Position numbers and translations under genes: made by a program
Notes under the pieces: model-generated
The model's input: only the letters and a program-made list of their open reading frames with translations
Databases searched by the model: none
Told to the model about the DNA's origin: nothing
NCBI GenBank assembly: GCA_027422505.1
Contig: JAPQWV010000018.1
Coordinates: 15,704,001-15,768,000, forward strand
Reading direction: 5' to 3'
Length of the DNA: 64,000 nucleotides
From: Craterostigma plantagineum
Taxonomy: Eukaryota > Streptophyta > Magnoliopsida > Lamiales > Linderniaceae
Part shown: one piece after another, positions 33,881 to 44,825 of the stretch
Layout: every line of letters begins with the position of its first letter
Position numbering within the stretch: the first letter of the stretch is position 1

Positions 33881-35460
33881 TTGTGTATTAATGATCAACA
33901 AGTGGTGTGTGAATGAAAAGTGCGACAAGTAATAATTAAAACGAATACCTAATTACTATCACCGACGTGCGATAGGCAGTGGACCTATCGTATGTAGTGA
34001 AGTAAAATGAGTAAACGAGTATCGAACACGAGGAATAAACTGAGTACTAGTAGTGACCTATCGACTCGATATCTAGCCTAAATAAAGTGCGCAGATTTTT
34101 CTATACTGCAACCTAACAAATTGATCCTAAATCAGCAAGAGATTAAGAGAACACGACTAAACTGATAAGAGTGCTTTCAGATAATAAAGATTTGCTTGGG
34201 AATCGAATCCCGCTAGGTCCTATCGATCTAAGACAATTATTCATCGCTCCTACGTGATCTTGACTAAGTCGCAGTAAATTCCTACCCGTTCGCGAATTTG
34301 CTGTCGCCCAAAAAGCTTACGGGGATCTATAATTCAATAATTACGAATGGCGAGGGCCGAGTATTTGCTGTCACCCTATACTCGAATCCTATCTTCTAGG
34401 AACGGCCTAATCGTAATTTAGCTGTCGCCTTAAACGATTTTCCAAACATGCACTTTAACACATAGACATATTAAAGTGAAGAAACAATTTCATAGATAGA
34501 TAAATAGTCAAAACCCGAGTCACGATAAACATATGTCTTAAATACTAATAAACCTAGCGTTCATCGACTCCCAAACACATAGGGATTTAGCTACTCATAA
34601 TTGATAGGAAAACAACGAGAGAAAGGTAAAACAAAAGTGAAGACTCATGATCTTTCCTACTCGGGGGTTTGGGATGATCAGTCTTCGTTCTTCGTCTATT
34701 TGGAGTGAATTCGTCGTTGATCCGTTCCTTGCGCTTCTGGGATGTAATTCCCTGTTCTCGGCGTCTCTTTTTCGTCTCTGGCGGCTTTAGGGTTGATATT
34801 TGGTAAGTATCCCCTCTTTTTTGGTCGAATTTGGGCTTTTATAATGACTTTCGCTACTGTCACGGCCTGGGACATGACCCGTCACGGCCGTGACACTGTC
34901 GGGGCACAAAATGGAGCTCACTGCCATGCGTCACGGCCTCGTGCAGAAGTGTCACGGCCGTGACACGTTTCCAGCCTTGCAACAGTTTCGTATTTCTCTC
35001 AGATGGAGGGGTAAACGATGTCCGATTGAGCTGAAATTTTAACCATAGATAGAAGACTGGCCAATCTTGATTCTGGCAAAGGGATTCTCAATCCGAGATC
35101 TGGATTGAGAGATATGAATTTTCTAATGTTGTTGCTGCTACGGGTCACGGCCTGGTGCAATAAGTGTCACGGCCGTGACTTCCGGCAGTAAAGTCTTCTG
35201 TCTCCTGTCACGGCCTGATGCATTGGGTGTTACGGCCGTGACATATGACTGTTTCCGTCGTTTTGCTCCGTATTGCCTCGTTTTCGCTCCTTTTCGCCCG
35301 AAAGTCGTTCTAAAATCCTTCAATATCAAAATATGTGTAAATAGGGCGAATAAACGCATAAAATAATTGCAAGAGCTCTATTATAACACAATTGAATACT
35401 ACGTTTCACGTATTGAAATACGTTTATCAGTTAATATTTGGACAAAATTTTAAATCATTG
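33881..35460. repeat. Unclassified repeat-like region, possibly an LTR or non-autonomous LTR element piece
   Basis: This 1.6 kb has no credible gene. Phrases such as TTGCTGTCGCC recur at 34300, 34360 and 34420 in a style I associate with LTR-derived plant repeats. The right half carries four GTCACGGCC palindrome units. No paired LTR is visible here. Confidence 0.4.
34858..35246. repeat. Four palindromic GTCACGGCC...GGCCGTGAC units
   Basis: At about 34858, 34930, 35144 and 35207 there are units of GTCACGGCCT, 13-16 variable bases, then GTCACGGCCGTGAC (the last with one change). The second half is a perfect palindrome. Spacing is about 70, 214 and 63 bp. Confidence 0.8.
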
Positions 35461-35482
35461 TTCTCTCTCTCTCTATATATAT

Positions 35483-36162
35483 ATAGTATTGTATTCCAAG
35501 AGATTTGCTATTGTGCCCACCTACCGTGAGCAACCACCGTGAGCACCATAAGCAAATCTCTTAGGTTTTTGCGTTTTTTTGATTCGCAACGTCGCCAAAA
35601 CCTCTGTAGACCCTCTCATATCAATTGTTAACCTAAATCAGCCTCTCCAACCCGTTATTTTTGAGAAAATCATCACCTCGGTACGTCGTCCACATGTGAA
35701 TAATAAATAATGAATTTTCTTAGAAATTAACAGGTTGGAGAGGTTGATTTAGGTTAGCAATGGATATGAGTGGGTCTACAGAGGTTTGGGCGGCGTTGCG
35801 AATTGAAAAAACGCAAAAACCTAAGAGATTTGCTTATGGTGCTCACGGTGGTTGCTCACGGTAGGTGGGCACCATAGCAAATCTCTGTATTCCAATATGC
35901 TACGTTAATCCTCAGATAACGATCACAGCGTCACATGCTGCAGATATAAGCAAGGATTGCCAACTGTGAGCACAGAAAATGGTACGATAAATATTTCGAA
36001 CCGCACTTAGGCATAGATCAATATATATATGCCTAAGTGCGGTTCGAAATATTTATCGTACCATTTTTTGTGCTCACAGTTGGCAATCCTTGCTTATATC
36101 TGCAGCGTGTGACGCTGTGATCATTATCTGAGGATTAACGTAGCATATTGGAATGCAATACC
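35483..36162. mobile_element. Near-perfect foldback element A, interrupted by foldback copy 2
   Basis: The arms (about 130 bp each) read TATTCCAATATGCTACGTTA outward-in on the left and the inverse on the right (to 36160), meeting at an AT-only loop near 36021-36031. They differ by only a few bases. The outer end of the left arm is separated from the rest because the second foldback (35499-35885) inserted there: 35483-35498 continues at 35886. No coding capacity. Confidence 0.82.
35499..35885. mobile_element. Foldback element, copy 2 (same family as 20865-21223)
   Basis: Ends are AGAGATTTGC and GCAAATCTC; arms about 150 bp with an extra hairpin in each end, as in copy 1. A perfect 9-bp duplication TGTATTCCA flanks it (35490-35498, 35886-35894), pointing to Mutator-type mobilisation. 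It is nested in the left arm of foldback A. Confidence 0.88.
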
Positions 36163-36510
36163 AAAAAAGAAGATAATTTGCGAGCAATTAGGTAGGGCAT
36201 AAATAATGTCCTTTACTAACCGTTTCCATTTCTTATGGAAAGGGAATCTTCAGCGGTTTGACGCTTATGCTTCAAATGCAGATCGTCGTTGTCTTGCAAG
36301 CTTACTCCGTCTTGCGCTGCCGTCGCGACGGTTTCTGCATATACTTATCCGATACATATATCCACTAAATCAATCGCATAAAATGAGACAACCATTTCCA
36401 ATTAAACTATAACATTTTAGTTTAGAAGGTTGTTGGTATGCAGAAATTCCTTACAGGCATGCTTACCAAGCCAAGTAAAATTTGTTGTACTGGAAATATT
36501 CCTCGATGGA
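36163..36510. other. Intergenic, no feature seen
   Basis: No supported gene. It was contiguous with 41229 onward before Copia D inserted. Confidence 0.5.
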
Positions 36511-36515
36511 CGCTT

Positions 36516-36873
36516 TGTTGGGAATTTTACGTGTGCAGAACTGCAATCATGCGGAATAATAATATGCAGTAGTGCTTAATATAGATATGGAATAATAGGT
36601 TGATATGGCATACACGATGTTTTAGTGATTTTACTCCATACTGATAGAATGAATTACATGCACTATATATAGTGCTGAGTACTGAAAAAGTAGCAGCCAT
36701 GTCGCACCATATCGCAGACGTATATTAAGATAAGATCACCCATATATCAAAAGGTAGATCCCTCTCTTGTCCTTATATATGATTAGTCATACGGGAGTTT
36801 CTAATTAAGACTTTGAATAATCTCTTATTTTTCCAAAATGATATTTAAGATAGCTAATTAACTTTATTTAACA
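36516..36873 (-). repeat. 3' LTR of Copia element D
   Basis: 358 bp, TGTTGGGAATTTTACG to TTTATTTAACA on the plus strand, matching 40855-41223. Confidence 0.92.
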
Positions 36874-37075
36874 CCCCTTCGTAATTTGCAATCTTGACTT
36901 GATTCTTGAACTTCTCGAACTTCTCAGTTGTTATCGCCTTGGTTAGCATGTCTGCCGGTTGGTCATTGCTATTAACGAATTCCATGCAAAATTTCTCCCC
37001 GAGTCACCAACTCTCGAATGAAATGATGACGAAGCTCGATGTGCTTGCTTGTTGCATGAAACACGAGATTTTTCA

Positions 37076-40000
37076 TCATCTCGATCGCTGACATATTGTC
37101 ACAATGAACCGTGGTTGTTCCTTCTGCTCAAATTTCAAATCTTTCAAAATTCTTCTAAGCCAAACTGCTTCACACGCGGCGTCAGTAGCAGCAATATATT
37201 CAGCCCCTGAAGAAGATAATTCAACTGATTTTTGCTTTCTTGAGCTCCATGATATTATGTTAGAACCAAGACCTAAAATATAGCCGGAAGTACTTTTTCG
37301 ATCATCCACCGACCGGCCCAATCACTATCGCTATAACCGACTAGATGAAAATTTTCTACCTTTTTAAACTCGATGCCAAGACTTTTGCTCCCTTTTAAAT
37401 ACCTCAATATCCATTTTGCGGCAACGAAATGAATTTTACTTGGTTCGTTCATGAGCTGAGATAAGAGACTAACCGTATAGGTGATGTCCGGTCTAGTGTT
37501 AAGATAGAGCAACGAACCGATCAACTTTCGATAAAGATTCTCATCAGCCTTTCAGCATCATCATGAATTTGAAACTTCTCGTTTTGAGCCATAGGGGTCG
37601 ACGCCGGCTTGCAGTCGCTCATGCGAAATTTCTTGAGAAGATCATCAATGTATTTTTCTTGAGATAGAAAACTTCTTTCCCGGCCTTTGCTTCACTTGAT
37701 TCCCAAGAAAATATTGCATTTTCCCTAAGTCCGTCATTTCAAAGTTCTTCATCATTTCCTTCTTGAATTCTTTCATCATGGTTTGATTGGTCACAAAATA
37801 AATCAAGTCATCAACATAAAGGCAAAAAACGAGAAAGTCATCACCAGAAATTTTCACATAAAGCGATGATTCACTTGGGCTCCGGTTGAAACCTAATTCA
37901 ATAAAATAGCCATTTATTTTGCTATTCCAAGACGTGGCACTTGTTTTAACCCGTATAGAGCCTTTTTCAATCGATAGACCTTCGCTTTGTGGCCTTCGAC
38001 TTTATATCCTTCGGGTTGCTCGACAGATACCTCCTTGATTTCACCATTTAGATGCTGATTTTACATTAAGTTGATAAACGGTTACCTCGTGTTGGGCGGC
38101 TAAGGCGAGAATGTTTTTGAGAGTAGCCACCGGCGCAAATGTTTTGGTGAAGTCGACTCCATGCTTTTGAGAGTAGCCTTTAGCAACGAGCCGAGCTTTA
38201 CATTTTTTGATTGTGCCTTTCTCGTTATACTTAATCTTGTAGATCCATTTCAGCCCAATTGTTTTCTTTCCTTTCGGTAGGTCGACGAGCTCCCATGTTT
38301 TGTTCTTTTCGACGGTAGAGATTTCCTCGTCCATCGTTTTTGTCCAGCATTCTTCATTCGATGCTTCTTCAAATGTTTGAGGCTCGCTGGAAAATAACAC
38401 CATTTCAGTGGTTTTGTAAAGTTCTCGAATCGAGCATGTTTTCCTTGGGGGGCTATCGTCGTCGTCGTCTTCTTGATGGGAGAATCGAGTTTTCCTCGTC
38501 ATTCTGATTCGCCGGAGAAGTTTGAGATGATGATGGATTGAGGTAAGTTATTTGATCCACGACTTTGCTTTCCAGTCCCAAGCTGCATTTTCATCAAAAA
38601 TAACATCTTGCAACAATATGACTTTATTTGTTGTTGGGTCCAATAGACGATATCCTTTGGACTCATCACTATGGCCGATAAATAGAAGCTTCTGACCTTT
38701 CTCCTCGAATTTTCCAGCCACACTGCCGAAGACTCGAAGATGATCAACTCTCGGCTTTTGGTCGTACCACGCCTCATACGGAGATTTATGTTGGACAGCT
38801 TTCGTAGGTGATCGGTTGAGAATGTGGGCAGCCGAGTAGACTGCTTCGGGCCAATATTGGTTTGGAACGCCCTTCCCTTTCAACATGCTCCTAGCCATTT
38901 TAACAATTGTTCGCTTTTTTCTTTCGGCGACACCATTTTGTTGTAGCGTCGACTCACCGTGAGTTGTCTTCTGATTCCATTTTCTTTACAGTATTCCAAG
39001 AGTGGATTGTAAAGATATTCTCCTCCTCGATCTGTCCTTAGCGTCTTCATAAGAAAACCACTTTTCCTTTCGACAAGTGCCTTGAACCGGAGGAAGGTAG
39101 AGAATGCCTCCGACTTTTGACCGAGACAATAAATCCATATCTTCCGCGTAAAATCATCAGTGAAGAGAATAAAATACCTCTTGTTTCCCGGTGTGGGCGT
39201 TTGCATCGGACCACATATATCCGAGTGAAGTAGCTCCAACGGTGCTTTGGCTCGCCAAGAGTCTTCGGAAAGGGAAGCTTGTGCATTTTCCCGTAGATGC
39301 AACCTTCACACACATGGCTCGACTTGCGAATATCAGGAAGTCCTATAACCATGTTTTCCGCTTTCAAGAGATGAAGCGCCTCCTCATTTAGATGACCGTA
39401 CCGTAAGTGCCATAAACGTGACAAATCTGAATTTTCTGCCTTAAGCGCATGATTGTGGCTGAGCGGCATCGAAAGAGGAAATATTTTATTCTTCATTTCG
39501 ATATTTGAGATGACCATGTTCTTCTCCTTCTCGACAATTTGGCATTTCCCGTTATCAAAGTGCAGAGAAATCCTTCTGAACGAGTTGGTCAACGCTGAGA
39601 AGGTTGTGTGATAGATTCGGTACGTAAAGCACGTCCGAAATGAACTTCCTTTCTCCTTTCTTTGTCTGAATAACGATTGTTCCTTTTCCTTCAGCGCTTC
39701 TTTGAGATCCATCCCCGATAATGATTTGAGAAGTACACTCGCGTTTAGATCAACAAAGAGATCACGGTTGCCCGTCATGTGGTTGCTGCACCCGCTATCT
39801 AAATACACATACTCTTTGATTCGCCATCGTTACTTGAGTAGAAAAGGGTTTCCTCGCTCGGTTGCTCGGAGAACTTTTCATCTTCCTTTTCTTCAGATTT
39901 TTTATGCCAACAATCCTTTTGCGAATGGTTTGGAATTTTGCATCTTTTGCATCTAAAGTAGCAATCTTTAGATTCGTGGTTCGTCTTCTTTCAAATGATA

Positions 40001-40834
40001 CACTTGGAAGATTGTTCGCCGAATTTTTGGGATGACTTTCCTTTCCAATTTTTAGTCTTCTGGTTTTGGCGGCCTTTGGAGTACACCTTTTTTTGATTGA
40101 AATCTCCTTTCGGCTCGCTTGTTTTGATTGGAAAGCTAGTTCGATTGATTGATTGATCGACCGATTGATTATTTGCTCATGCGCAAGAAGCGACCCCGTC
40201 AATTCGTATATGGTCATCTTGGATAAGTCCTTCGACTCCTCAATGGCGGCAGCCGCATGATCAAACTTTTGAGGAAGACATCGCAACACTTTCTCCACGA
40301 CTCTTTTGTCTGGGATCTTGTCTCCACAACTTTTGATTTGGTTTACGATCTCCGTGGTTCCGGATGAGAAATCACGAACGGTCTCTCTTTCGTCCATCTT
40401 GAGATTGTCAAAATCTCGCCATAGAGATTGTAGCTTCAAGGTGATTTTTTTTTTTTTGGTTCCTTGAAACTCTTGCTTCAAAATATTCCATGCATCTTTC
40501 GCCTTTTTAACACCAAAGATGCGAGTAAAAATGGATTTTCCAACGCCTTGTTGAATGTAACGTAGCACCATGGCATCCTTCTTCAACTCATTTTGTGCTT
40601 AGATGGTTTCAGCGTTGTCTTCTTTGGCAGTTTTGGCGGTTTTGGCGGTTTCAGCCTTATCTTCTTCGTCGGACTCGCTCTCGTCTTGGATGGTTCTTCA
40701 TTGTCGATCACTTCCCAAAGATCCAACGAGATAAAGAATGTTTGCATTTGGCTACTCCAATAATCATAGTGCTCCCTTTCGAAGATTGGCACTTGACTCG
40801 GAGAATATTGAAATAACGACGGTATTGAAGTCAT
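37076..40834 (-). pseudogene. Gag-pol pseudogene of Copia element D
   Basis: ATG 40834 opens MTSIPSLFQYSPSQVPIFER with the YDYWSSQMQTFF block of UBN2-type gag. The gag continues at 40586-39795 (KDAWNILKQEFQG, KKITLKLQSLWRDF), with zinc-knuckle cysteines recognisable near 39990-39930 in a shifted frame. Protease is MYLDSGCSNHMTGNRDLFVD at 39808. Pre-integrase LWHLRYGHLNEEALHLL and CEGCIYGKMHKLPFP follow. Integrase core: LLHSDICGPMQTPTPG (39230), LRTDRGGEYL (39030), ILNRSPTKAVQ (38810). Reverse transcriptase: NEECWTKTMDEEISTVEKNK (38370) and YVDDLIYF (37815). RNase H: GRSVDDRKSTSGYILGLGSN and SSGAEYIAATDAACEA (37200). About eight frameshifts, so no functional product. Confidence 0.9.
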
Positions 40835-40837
40835 CGT

Positions 40838-40850
40838 GGCTCTGATACCA
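40838..40850 (-). promoter_or_regulatory. Primer-binding site of Copia D
   Basis: Minus-strand TGGTATCAGAGCC, four bases inside the 5' LTR. Confidence 0.9.
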
Positions 40851-40854
40851 AATT

Positions 40855-41223
40855 TGTTGGGAATTTTACGTGTGCAGAACTACAATCATGCGGAATAATA
40901 ATATGCAGTAGTGCTTATTATAGAGATGGAATAATAGGTTGATATGGCATACACGATGTTTTAGTGATTTTACTCCATACTGATAGAATGAATTACATGC
41001 ACTATATATAGTGTTGAATACTGAAAAAGCAACAAACATATAGCAGCCATATCGCACCATATCGCAGACTTGTATTGAGATAAGATCACCCATATATCAA
41101 AAGGTAGATCCCTCTCTTGTCCTTATATATGCTTAGTCATACGGGAGTTGCTAATTAAGACTTTGAATAATCTCTTCTTTTTCCAAAATGATAGTCAAGA
41201 TAGCTAATTAACTTTATTTAACA
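40855..41223 (-). repeat. 5' LTR of Copia element D
   Basis: 369 bp; same ends as 36516-36873; followed by the duplication CGCTT. Confidence 0.92.
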
Positions 41224-41228
41224 CGCTT

Positions 41229-43076
41229 TGATCTCATTATTTGGATTCGTCTTTGTCTGAGATTCTGCTAATTTCTTTGCTAATCTTTGGTGGACGCTTT
41301 CGTGCTGATACACCAGCGTTGTTTTTTTGGCTCCGCAACATTCAAGATGTGCTAATAATATTTCAAAAATTAATTACATGGAAATAACGATGGCAAATAT
41401 GTGCATACAGAACATATACAAAGTACCAGATTTCATGTTTATGTCTGAAATCCCGCTGCAAATCTGCTTAGAAAATCTGTGGAATAAAAACTTTTTTGCT
41501 ATGTTGATCGGACCGTTAGTAGGAATTAATATCGCCGTTTATTCGTCAGCAGTGGGCAGTACTTTTTATTTGAGAAGATCATTGAACCTTGAAAATGCAA
41601 TATTGGTTCAATATTGAGGGCAATGCGAACTCATTTATACACTAATAATCACGTGGGTCGTTGGGAGATTGTTTGTGCAGTGTAGTGGTGGGTTGAACAT
41701 CGATTTACTTTGATCTCTATGATGAGAGTGTAGATCAACAGTCTTGTGCAACATTATAATAAATCCATTAACGCTTATCTATTACATTAGGCTGCTTTAA
41801 GGCGAATTAAGCACAATAAATTGAATTGAACGGTTGAGGTATAAAGGTTTTACATCATCAAACTATCTATTGTAGCGGTAAAAGTAAAAGGTGGGGGCAT
41901 TGTGAAGAATTCAAATATAATTAAACATAATTAAAATGCTTAATTAACTATTGTCTGTAACTCAAATGATATTTTACGTATGTGTAGTTTGTGCTTTATT
42001 CTCGGTAGTGAAGCTCACAAAAATTATAAATTAATCATTAAAACAAATAGATTAATTTCGTGCCAAGATTCTTGCATGACATAATGAATATAATTTAATA
42101 AAATATCAAAAAAATCTAACATAATATGATATAACATTATATGATATAATATAAGTAATATTATAAATAATATAATATAATTTTAACATGAATATAATGT
42201 AATATAATATAACATTTGTATTTTATTATATAAAATAATGTAACATAATATTATATAAGGTAAAATAAAAATACTACATATAATAATACAATATAACATA
42301 CATAATATAATAATAAAATAACATAATATAATATAACATATATAAAACAATATAATATAATATATAATAGTATAATATAATATAGTATAAAGTATTGTAT
42401 ATAGCATATATATAATAGTATAATATAATATAATTTAATATGATATAATTTTCTATATATTTACTGGATACAATATTGTTGTTTTATACTTTGTGTTGCG
42501 TGAGGAATGTAACAAATGTAATCAACAACCACGTCGACTTGAAAGCTCATAAGGGAAACAAAAGCTGTAAGATAACTCCTCAACAACATGCCAAATGATA
42601 TTCAATCTATTACTGCAAAATTCCAATTGCACTCAAGTTCGAACATTTATTGCATGTTAGGGATGTATCTCCAACCCCTTCGCGATACGATTTCAGTAAT
42701 CTTTGCTATGCAGGCGAAATCCCGTTCCTGCACAAATGCAAAGGAATCAAAAACTTTTGCACAAATTCATTTAAAATCATAAGAGAAAACAAAAGATTTT
42801 TAAAAACCTGCTCAGCATAATATATAAAAGTTGATGTCTATATTTGGCTATGTCTATTATATATGTTTTAGAAATTCATCTCATCAAATAAAATGCCGCA
42901 ATAGTACGTACATAAGCAGCAGCTCCATTCTAACGTAACACGTGAGAAGTTTTGTTATGCACATAAAGTCATATATAAACAATGTTGGGTTGGACTACTC
43001 GTACCCTTCTGGTTAAATGCGTCGACATAACTTCCATGAGCATTATTAAATAGATATAAAAAAAAAAAAACAAATC
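41229..43076. other. Intergenic, AT-rich
   Basis: No supported gene. A TATAATA-type low-complexity stretch fills 42110-42450. The reading frame at 41327-41617 has no recognisable domain. Confidence 0.55.
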
Positions 43077-43081
43077 GAGTA

Positions 43082-43386
43082 TGTTAGGAATATTTTATTG
43101 TGTTCAATTAAATCAGGTTATCTTAATCTTATAGTTTTATTACGCCATTGGACTTACTTGTAAATATACCCGACTTATTATGTGTATAAATACCCTAAAC
43201 GATGCATCGTTTAGGGTTGCTGAATCATATTTGAGTTGACGACTTTTCTGAAGAACTCGCGCGCTCTCTCGTTCCAACTCTTCAATTCGTCTATCGGTAT
43301 TACTCCTTTATTGCTTCCGTAATTCATCGTATCAGGTAATACTAATCCATTGATTCAGTACAAGGTTGGATAAAATCGGCCTAACA
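43082..43386 (+). repeat. 5' LTR of element E
   Basis: 305 bp, TGTTAGGAATATTTTATTG to CGGCCTAACA. The TATA box TATAAATA is at 43184-43191, followed immediately by a 24-bp perfect palindrome (43193-43216) whose half is CCCTAAACGATG. Confidence 0.93.
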
Positions 43387-43388
43387 AG

Positions 43389-43401
43389 TGGTATCAGAGC
43401 C
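43389..43401 (+). promoter_or_regulatory. Primer-binding site of element E
   Basis: TGGTATCAGAGCC, initiator tRNA-Met type, two bases after the LTR. Confidence 0.92.
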
Positions 43402-44825
43402 GAAATCGTGGATCAAATTCATCAGATTTATCTCGGCTTGATTTTCAAAATTTTCGCTTTTTATTCAAAGATTATCAATTCCTTCTCGTCCAAATTCCCA
43501 TATTTTTCTCGGTTTAGAAGAACGCATAGGTGTATATCTGCATTCCCGTAATTATTGATCGAAATTGCCAGTTTTCCTTTTCCAGCCGAAGATTCAATTT
43601 TCACGACGAACAGGAAATATTTTTGAAGAAGAGATAAATCTCGAGGTCTTCCATTTTTATCGCCCGACATCTGCTACGAAGAATAGATATCTCGAGATCT
43701 TCAATTTTAGATCGCTCGACATTTGCCTTTTTAAGCATCTCGACATTTCTAAGCATCTCGACTTTTTTTCTCTCGAATTTTTTTTCATCTCGACATTTTA
43801 TAAGAATCTCGGACATTTTTCAAGCTCGACATTTCAAGCTTCTCGACATTTAAAAGTCGTATATCGAAATCTTCTTCCTATCATTGCCGACATACTCATT
43901 CGAAATCCTCCCCATATTCTCCTCGACATTCGAAACTTTTAACCAATCAAAATTCATTTCTTTTGTCAGCATTGCATCATTTCATCATCATCACCCATAC
44001 TCATTCGATACAACCATTACACAAATAGCACTTCACTCATCATCCACGTGCACTCTCATATAAACAGTCACATACTAATGACATATATCCATATTTCACA
44101 TCAAATACATGAATCATCATCCACGTGTCCTCATTAGATCACTCATCATCCTCATTTCATTACCACATCCACTATAGTCGTTACTCATCATAAAAAAAAA
44201 AAAAAAGATTCTCGAAATTTTTTCTCTCGGCATCCTCTTCGAATTCTATCTTTCATTTCAATTCCTCTTCTCGAAATTGAATCTCGATATCACACTTCAA
44301 AAATCAGAAATTAATTCTACGTTTGAATCTCGATATCCTCTGCTTTCTAAGACTACCTCGACATTTAGCTAAATCACCACTGCTAGTCTTCGAAAAATAT
44401 CTTTATTAGTTTAAATCTGTTAAGTGATTTTCAAAAGCTATTTCTGATCTAGATCAAAATTATTATCAATTCACAACTAGTTTTCGAAACCATCTTGCAT
44501 TTTTCTTACACCTCCAACTATCCGTAAGTCTTATTAAGTCCTTTGAGTTAAATTCTTCGAAAACATTAATTTATTGAATTAACACAAGATCAGACTTTAT
44601 CTTCCAAAATCCTATTTAGCATCATTTTTAAAAAAAAAAATTATTATATACATATATTTATTTAAGTATCCAAATTATTAATATTATTAAATTCTGTGAT
44701 TATTTTATTTTTCATCTATCTTTCTAACTTTGTTTGATTCATCTAAGATAAGTTGATCAACACGATTAAGATCCATATCCAACCAAAATAATTCTAGAAC
44801 TGAACTTTCAATATTCACTTTCAAT
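43402..44825 (+). other. Long leader of element E with TCTCGACATTT repeats
   Basis: This 1.4 kb non-coding leader has ten or so degenerate copies of (T)CTCGACATTT at 43620-43940 and 44200-44360, and a CA/ATC-rich stretch at 43960-44180. Confidence 0.65.

Larger units (their letters stand above)
36516..41223 (-). mobile_element. Copia-type retrotransposon D, complete with both LTRs
   Basis: LTRs at 36516-36873 and 40855-41223, primer site 40838-40850, perfect target duplication CGCTT (36511-36515, 41224-41228). At 4708 bp it is a normal Copia size. The LTRs are very similar but differ by an 11-bp length difference and several substitutions. Confidence 0.93.

Noticed and set aside
34858..35246. 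Repeated GTCACGGCC units as a CRISPR-like array
   Set aside because: Plant nuclear DNA, irregular spacing, no cas genes; better seen as palindromic motifs in a repeat.
41327..41617. 96-residue plus-strand frame
   Set aside because: No recognisable domain, AT-rich context, no splice or promoter support; kept as intergenic.
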